A DNA stretch of 7,482 nucleotides. Origin: Prevotellaceae bacterium (GTDB taxonomy: Bacteria; Bacteroidota; Bacteroidia; Bacteroidales; Bacteroidaceae). The notes under the pieces were generated by a model, which saw only the letters and a list, made by a program, of their open reading frames with translations, searched no databases and was not told the DNA's origin. The position numbers were made by a program, and so were the translations under genes. This document shows, one piece after another, positions 5,117 to 7,482 of the stretch. The stretch's first letter is position 1; every line of letters begins with the position of its first letter. The stretch spans positions 1 through 7,482 of the forward strand of contig JAUNQM010000121.1 of the NCBI GenBank assembly GCA_030536165.1, written 5' to 3'.

Positions 5117-5998
5117 TTAGAAGAACTTCACTTCTCTTCCTTCAAGTTCTGAGAGCAAGAGGTTGGCAAGGCGTGATGTTCCGAGTCGGAACCACTGATT
5201 AGTCAGCCACTTTTCGCCCAGCACTTCCTTCACAATCGTGTAGTAAGTGATAGCATCCATCACAGTATTTATACCACCGGCAGGCTTGAAACCAATCTGT
5301 ATGCCTGTCTCATCGTAATATTCCTTTATTGCCTGACACATGACGTAGGCTGCCTCTGGGGTTGCAGAGACCTTTTCTTTGCCTGTAGAAGTCTTGATGT
5401 AGTCGGCACCGGAGTACATTGCAAGGAGCGATGCAGTCTTTATGTTCTTTGCTGTAACGATGTCGCCAGTCTCAAGAATGACCTTCATAGCACAGTCGCC
5501 ACACGCAGCTTTCAGTTCGCTGATGTCATCGCAAACGCCCTGATAGTCGCCGCTGAGGAACTTGCCCACAGGCATCACGATGTCAATCTCGTTGGCACCG
5601 TCTTTAATGGCGAGTGCTGTCTCTGCCACCTTGACTTCGATTACTGCCTGTGATGATGGGAAACTTCCCGATACGCAAGCGATGTTAACGCCAGGAACGT
5701 CGAGCGTCTCCTTTACAACATTTGCAAAACAAGGATAAACGCATATTGTTGCAACGTGAGGAAGGTCAGGATAAGTGTTGTCGAAATCATTGACCTTCTG
5801 CGTGAAAGCCATAACACTTGTGTCAGAGTCGGTAGTCTTCAGTGTGGTGAGTTCCACGCTTCCCATGAGGAATTTCTTCACTTCGGGAGTGTCGTTCTCA
5901 GGAACCTTTTCGGTGAGAATAGTCTTTACTTTTGCTGCAATCTCGGCGTCGTTGAGCTCAAGATTGTACTTGCTTAATGCTTCTGAATAGTTTGCCAT
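5117..5998 (-). CDS. deoC: Deoxyribose-phosphate aldolase
   Basis: This class I aldolase cleaves 2-deoxyribose 5-phosphate to glyceraldehyde 3-phosphate and acetaldehyde, the last step in deoxynucleoside breakdown in the cytoplasm. The 293-residue protein has the Schiff-base lysine in DYIKTSTGK (K202), the second catalytic lysine in GFKPAGGI (K238) and the acidic proton-relay residue in NEIDIVMPVG (D139), all in the expected order of a TIM barrel. The phosphate-binding C-terminal part ends with RLGTSRLANLL (271-281). It is longer than the 259-residue E. coli enzyme, mainly through an N-terminal extension of about 35 residues, as is common in Bacteroidetes. No other deo gene (phosphorylase, phosphopentomutase) is adjacent, so it appears to be transcribed alone. 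The start at 5998 gives MANYSEALSKY and is preceded by an AT-rich leader with no Shine-Dalgarno sequence. Confidence 0.96.
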   Translation of the reverse strand: MANYSEALSKYNLELNDAEIAAKVKTILTEKVPENDTPEVKKFLMGSVELTTLKTTDSDTSVMAFTQKVNDFDNTYPDLPHVATICVYPCFANVVKETLDVPGVNIACVSGSFPSSQAVIEVKVAETALAIKDGANEIDIVMPVGKFLSGDYQGVCDDISELKAACGDCAMKVILETGDIVTAKNIKTASLLAMYSGADYIKTSTGKEKVSATPEAAYVMCQAIKEYYDETGIQIGFKPAGGINTVMDAITYYTIVKEVLGEKWLTNQWFRLGTSRLANLLLSELEGREVKFF

Positions 5999-6090
5999 AG
6001 TTATTTGAGGTTAATTATTATACTGTTATCTTCTTGCGGATATAGGTAATTTAGAATATATAGAACATCAGTTTGATGCCTTTCGATTTG

Positions 6091-6098
6091 CAAAGATA
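6091..6098 (-). promoter_or_regulatory. Candidate -7 box of deoC
   Basis: The minus strand reads TATCTTTG, an exact TAnnTTTG match followed by CAA. A correctly spaced TTTG is not seen. A start shortly downstream would leave a leader of about 85 nt before the deoC ATG at 5998. Confidence 0.5.
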
Positions 6099-6120
6099 AT
6101 CTTTTTTTTCAAATTTTCCA

Positions 6121-6150
6121 TTGAAAAGTGTAGTTTTTTGTTTACCTTTA
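6121..6150 (+). promoter_or_regulatory. Bacteroidetes-type promoter of the sigma factor operon
   Basis: TTG (6121-6123) is followed after exactly 19 nt by TACCTTTA (6143-6150), a TAnnTTTG box with the last base changed. Spacing is ideal for the housekeeping sigma factor of this phylum. A transcript from here would start near 6157 and rules in favour of the ATG at 6187 as translation start. Confidence 0.55.
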
Positions 6151-6186
6151 CGTCCAATAAGTGTAAACATCATTTTACAAAGACAA

Positions 6187-6660
6187 ATGGAACGCAACGA
6201 AAAAGAATTTGCGAAGCTTATCAGAGAGCACAAGGGCACTATCTATACCGTGTGCTACATGTTCTCGAAAGACGAGGATGAGGTGAGCGACTTGTTTCAG
6301 GAAACTCTCATCAATCTATGGAAAGGATATGAGAAGTTTCGCGGTGACTGCAGCATGAACACGTGGATTTACCGCGTGAGTCTCAACACCTGCATCTCGA
6401 TGGACAGAAAGAAAAAGAAGTTCAGCAAGAACGTACCTCTCGACATGAACGTGAACCTCTTTGAGGACAACGACAACGACACGAAGCAGATACGCCAGCT
6501 CTACGACCGCATCCACGCCCTCGGACCTGTGGATAGGGCGCTCATTCTATTGTGGCTCGAAAACATGAGCTACGAGGAAATAGGCGCCATCGTGGGCATA
6601 TCGGTGAGCAACGTATCGACTAAACTCTTCCGTATTAAACAGAAACTTATGAATATGTAG
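6187..6660 (+). CDS. ECF-type RNA polymerase sigma factor
   Basis: A 157-residue sigma-70 family protein of the extracytoplasmic-function type, which directs RNA polymerase to a specific promoter set. Region 2 spans about 8-78 and contains DLFQETLINLWKGYEKFRG (35-53) and the promoter-melting helix MNTWIYRVSLNTCISMDRKKKK (57-78). Region 4 spans about 100-155, with the helix-turn-helix YEEIGAIVGISVSNVSTKLFRIKQKL (129-154). There is no region 1.1 or 3, which defines the ECF class. The frame is open upstream to a TTG at 6121, but the promoter lies inside that part, so I choose the ATG at 6187 (MERNEKEF). The next gene, 23 bp downstream on the same strand, encodes a membrane protein and may be its regulator. 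The signal sensed and the target genes cannot be told from the sequence. Confidence 0.93.
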   Translation: MERNEKEFAKLIREHKGTIYTVCYMFSKDEDEVSDLFQETLINLWKGYEKFRGDCSMNTWIYRVSLNTCISMDRKKKKFSKNVPLDMNVNLFEDNDNDTKQIRQLYDRIHALGPVDRALILLWLENMSYEEIGAIVGISVSNVSTKLFRIKQKLMNM

Positions 6661-6683
6661 AACAACTTTTAACTTCAATAGAC

Positions 6684-7256
6684 ATGGAAACCAACACAGA
6701 ACTTGAAAAAATGCGTATGCAGATTGCGCTGCTCAACGAGAAACTCAATAAGGAAGAAATCGTGACCGAACGCATGCTGCGCAATACCACGAAGGACAAG
6801 ATTTCGTCGCTCCGCATTTACCAATGGGCGGAATATCTTGCTGCATTGTTTGTGATTACGTTTGGATCACTGGTATTCAAAGACCTTGGCTGCTCCGATT
6901 TGTTCATCATCGTCACCGTGATATTCATGATTGTGTGCGCTGTGGCGACATTTATGATGCACCGCAAACTCAACAATGCCGACACCGCCAACGGTGATCT
7001 CTACACCGTTGCCCAGCTTGCTCGCAAACTGAAAAAGGACTACCACGACTGGCTCTACTTTGGCATACCGATGCTTATCCTATGGCTGGCATACTTCTCG
7101 TGGGAACTTTATAAGGCGAATAGCGACCAAGACTACGTCATCGGCATCTGTACCGGCGCGATTATCGGCGCAATCATTGGTGGCATAATTGGTTTGCTCA
7201 TGCAGCGCAGGGCAAAAAGTACGCTTACCGACATCATTAACCAGATAGAGGAGTAG
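6684..7256 (+). CDS. Four-helix membrane protein encoded with the sigma factor, candidate anti-sigma factor
   Basis: A 190-residue protein of no family I can name with certainty. The N-terminus (about 5-35) is charged and predicted to be helical or coiled-coil (ELEKMRMQIALLNEKLNKEE), with no signal peptide. Four hydrophobic segments follow at about 48-66, 72-92, 123-142 and 151-173. The last is rich in glycine spaced every four residues (G158, G162, G166, G170), which favours close helix packing. The C-terminus is short and charged. The gene starts 23 bp after the sigma gene and shares its promoter. In Bacteroidetes, ECF sigma genes are often followed by small membrane proteins with such a helical cytoplasmic head, so an anti-sigma or sensor role is reasonable. 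It has no zinc-binding HxxxCxxC motif, so it is not a classical ZAS-type anti-sigma factor. Confidence 0.8.
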   Translation: METNTELEKMRMQIALLNEKLNKEEIVTERMLRNTTKDKISSLRIYQWAEYLAALFVITFGSLVFKDLGCSDLFIIVTVIFMIVCAVATFMMHRKLNNADTANGDLYTVAQLARKLKKDYHDWLYFGIPMLILWLAYFSWELYKANSDQDYVIGICTGAIIGAIIGGIIGLLMQRRAKSTLTDIINQIEE

Positions 7257-7286
7257 TCGATTAAACGGTGTTTCCGTCTTGCATAT

Positions 7287-7482
7287 ACACCTTATTAAAT
7301 AACGCGCGCGTACGTGCATGCGTGCGCGCGTTATGAGTCAAGAGTGAGAAAAAGTCCTGCTTTTTGTGATTTTTTTCGAATAGTCACGATAAATATTATA
7401 GATACTATAGAATGTGCACCGTAGGTTGTTTTAAGGCATATTTTAGCCCTCCACACCTTAGGTGTAACCACTACTAACACCT
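7287..7482 (+). repeat. Second copy of the dispersed palindromic repeat, cut by the right edge
   Basis: Blocks match the minus strand of 1150-903 in order and spacing. ACACCTTATTAAA is at offset 0 in both. A GC-rich block and then AAAAAGTCCTGCTTTTT follow (7349-7365). ATAGTC is at offset 93 here and 92 there, CTATA(A/G)AA at offset 118 in both, and GCATATTT at 149 and 148. The 30 bases 7436-7465 are identical to 886-915. A palindrome ACACCTTAGGTGT is complete at 7453-7465, and the next begins at 7477, again 24 bp on. The array continues beyond the window. The repeat begins 30 bp after the membrane protein gene. Confidence 0.8.
7300..7333. repeat. Alternating purine-pyrimidine tract with 10-bp inverted arms
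   Basis: TAACGCGCGC (7300-7309) and GCGCGCGTTA (7324-7333) are perfect inverted arms with a 14-nt loop. Positions 7302-7331 alternate purine and pyrimidine for 30 bases without a break, mostly CG and TG steps, the sequence type most prone to Z-DNA. It can also form a hairpin or cruciform. No T-run follows on either strand, so it is not a standard intrinsic terminator. Confidence 0.75.

Noticed and set aside
6121..6186. N-terminal extension of the sigma factor from a TTG at 6121
   Set aside because: The extension overlaps the promoter (TTG-N19-TACCTTTA) and does not resemble ECF N-termini; the ATG at 6187 gives a family-typical start.
7080..7319. 79-codon minus-strand frame at the end of the membrane protein gene
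   Set aside because: It runs from the alternating purine-pyrimidine tract into the antisense of a clear membrane-protein gene; no independent support.

Overview
The window looks like chromosomal DNA of a Bacteroidales bacterium, most likely Prevotella or a close relative (Prevotellaceae). The evidence is fourfold: Bacteroidetes-type promoter boxes (TAnnTTTG, in two cases with a TTG/TTTG element exactly 19 nt upstream); AT-rich leaders without Shine-Dalgarno sequences; family-typical versions of LptB, PolA, a long-chain polyprenyl diphosphate synthase and a long DeoC; and an ECF sigma gene followed by a small membrane protein. The genus is an inference from sequence style, not from a database search.

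Layout: the 5' part of lptB (minus strand, running off the left edge) supplies the ATPase of the LPS export machine. A 568-bp gene-free stretch (687-1254) follows, filled by a palindromic repeat structure. Then come polA (minus), a divergent promoter region, a polyprenyl synthase gene (plus), a convergent junction made almost wholly of short phased repeats, deoC (minus), a second divergent promoter region, and a two-gene unit on the plus strand: an ECF sigma factor and a four-helix membrane protein that may control it. After that unit a second copy of the 825-1150 repeat begins and is cut by the right edge.

The protein-coding genes are mostly housekeeping (LPS transport, DNA repair and replication, isoprenoid/menaquinone tails, deoxynucleoside catabolism) and do not form one pathway. 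PolA is unusual in having a heavily reduced 3'-5' exonuclease domain.

The most unusual content is between the genes. (1) A dispersed repeat of at least 180 bp occurs in inverted orientation at about 886-1150 and 7287-7482+. It has colinear blocks at matching spacing, and each copy leads into an array of 13-bp palindromes ACACCT(T/A)AGGTGT spaced 23-24 bp. (2) The polA-side and deoC-side flanks of the polyprenyl synthase gene are built of 7-nt phased GGTTnnn / AACCnnn repeats. The convergent junction also contains six units in strict 9-nt phase (nCTAGnnnn). (3) A 30-bp unbroken alternating purine-pyrimidine tract lies within the right-hand repeat copy.
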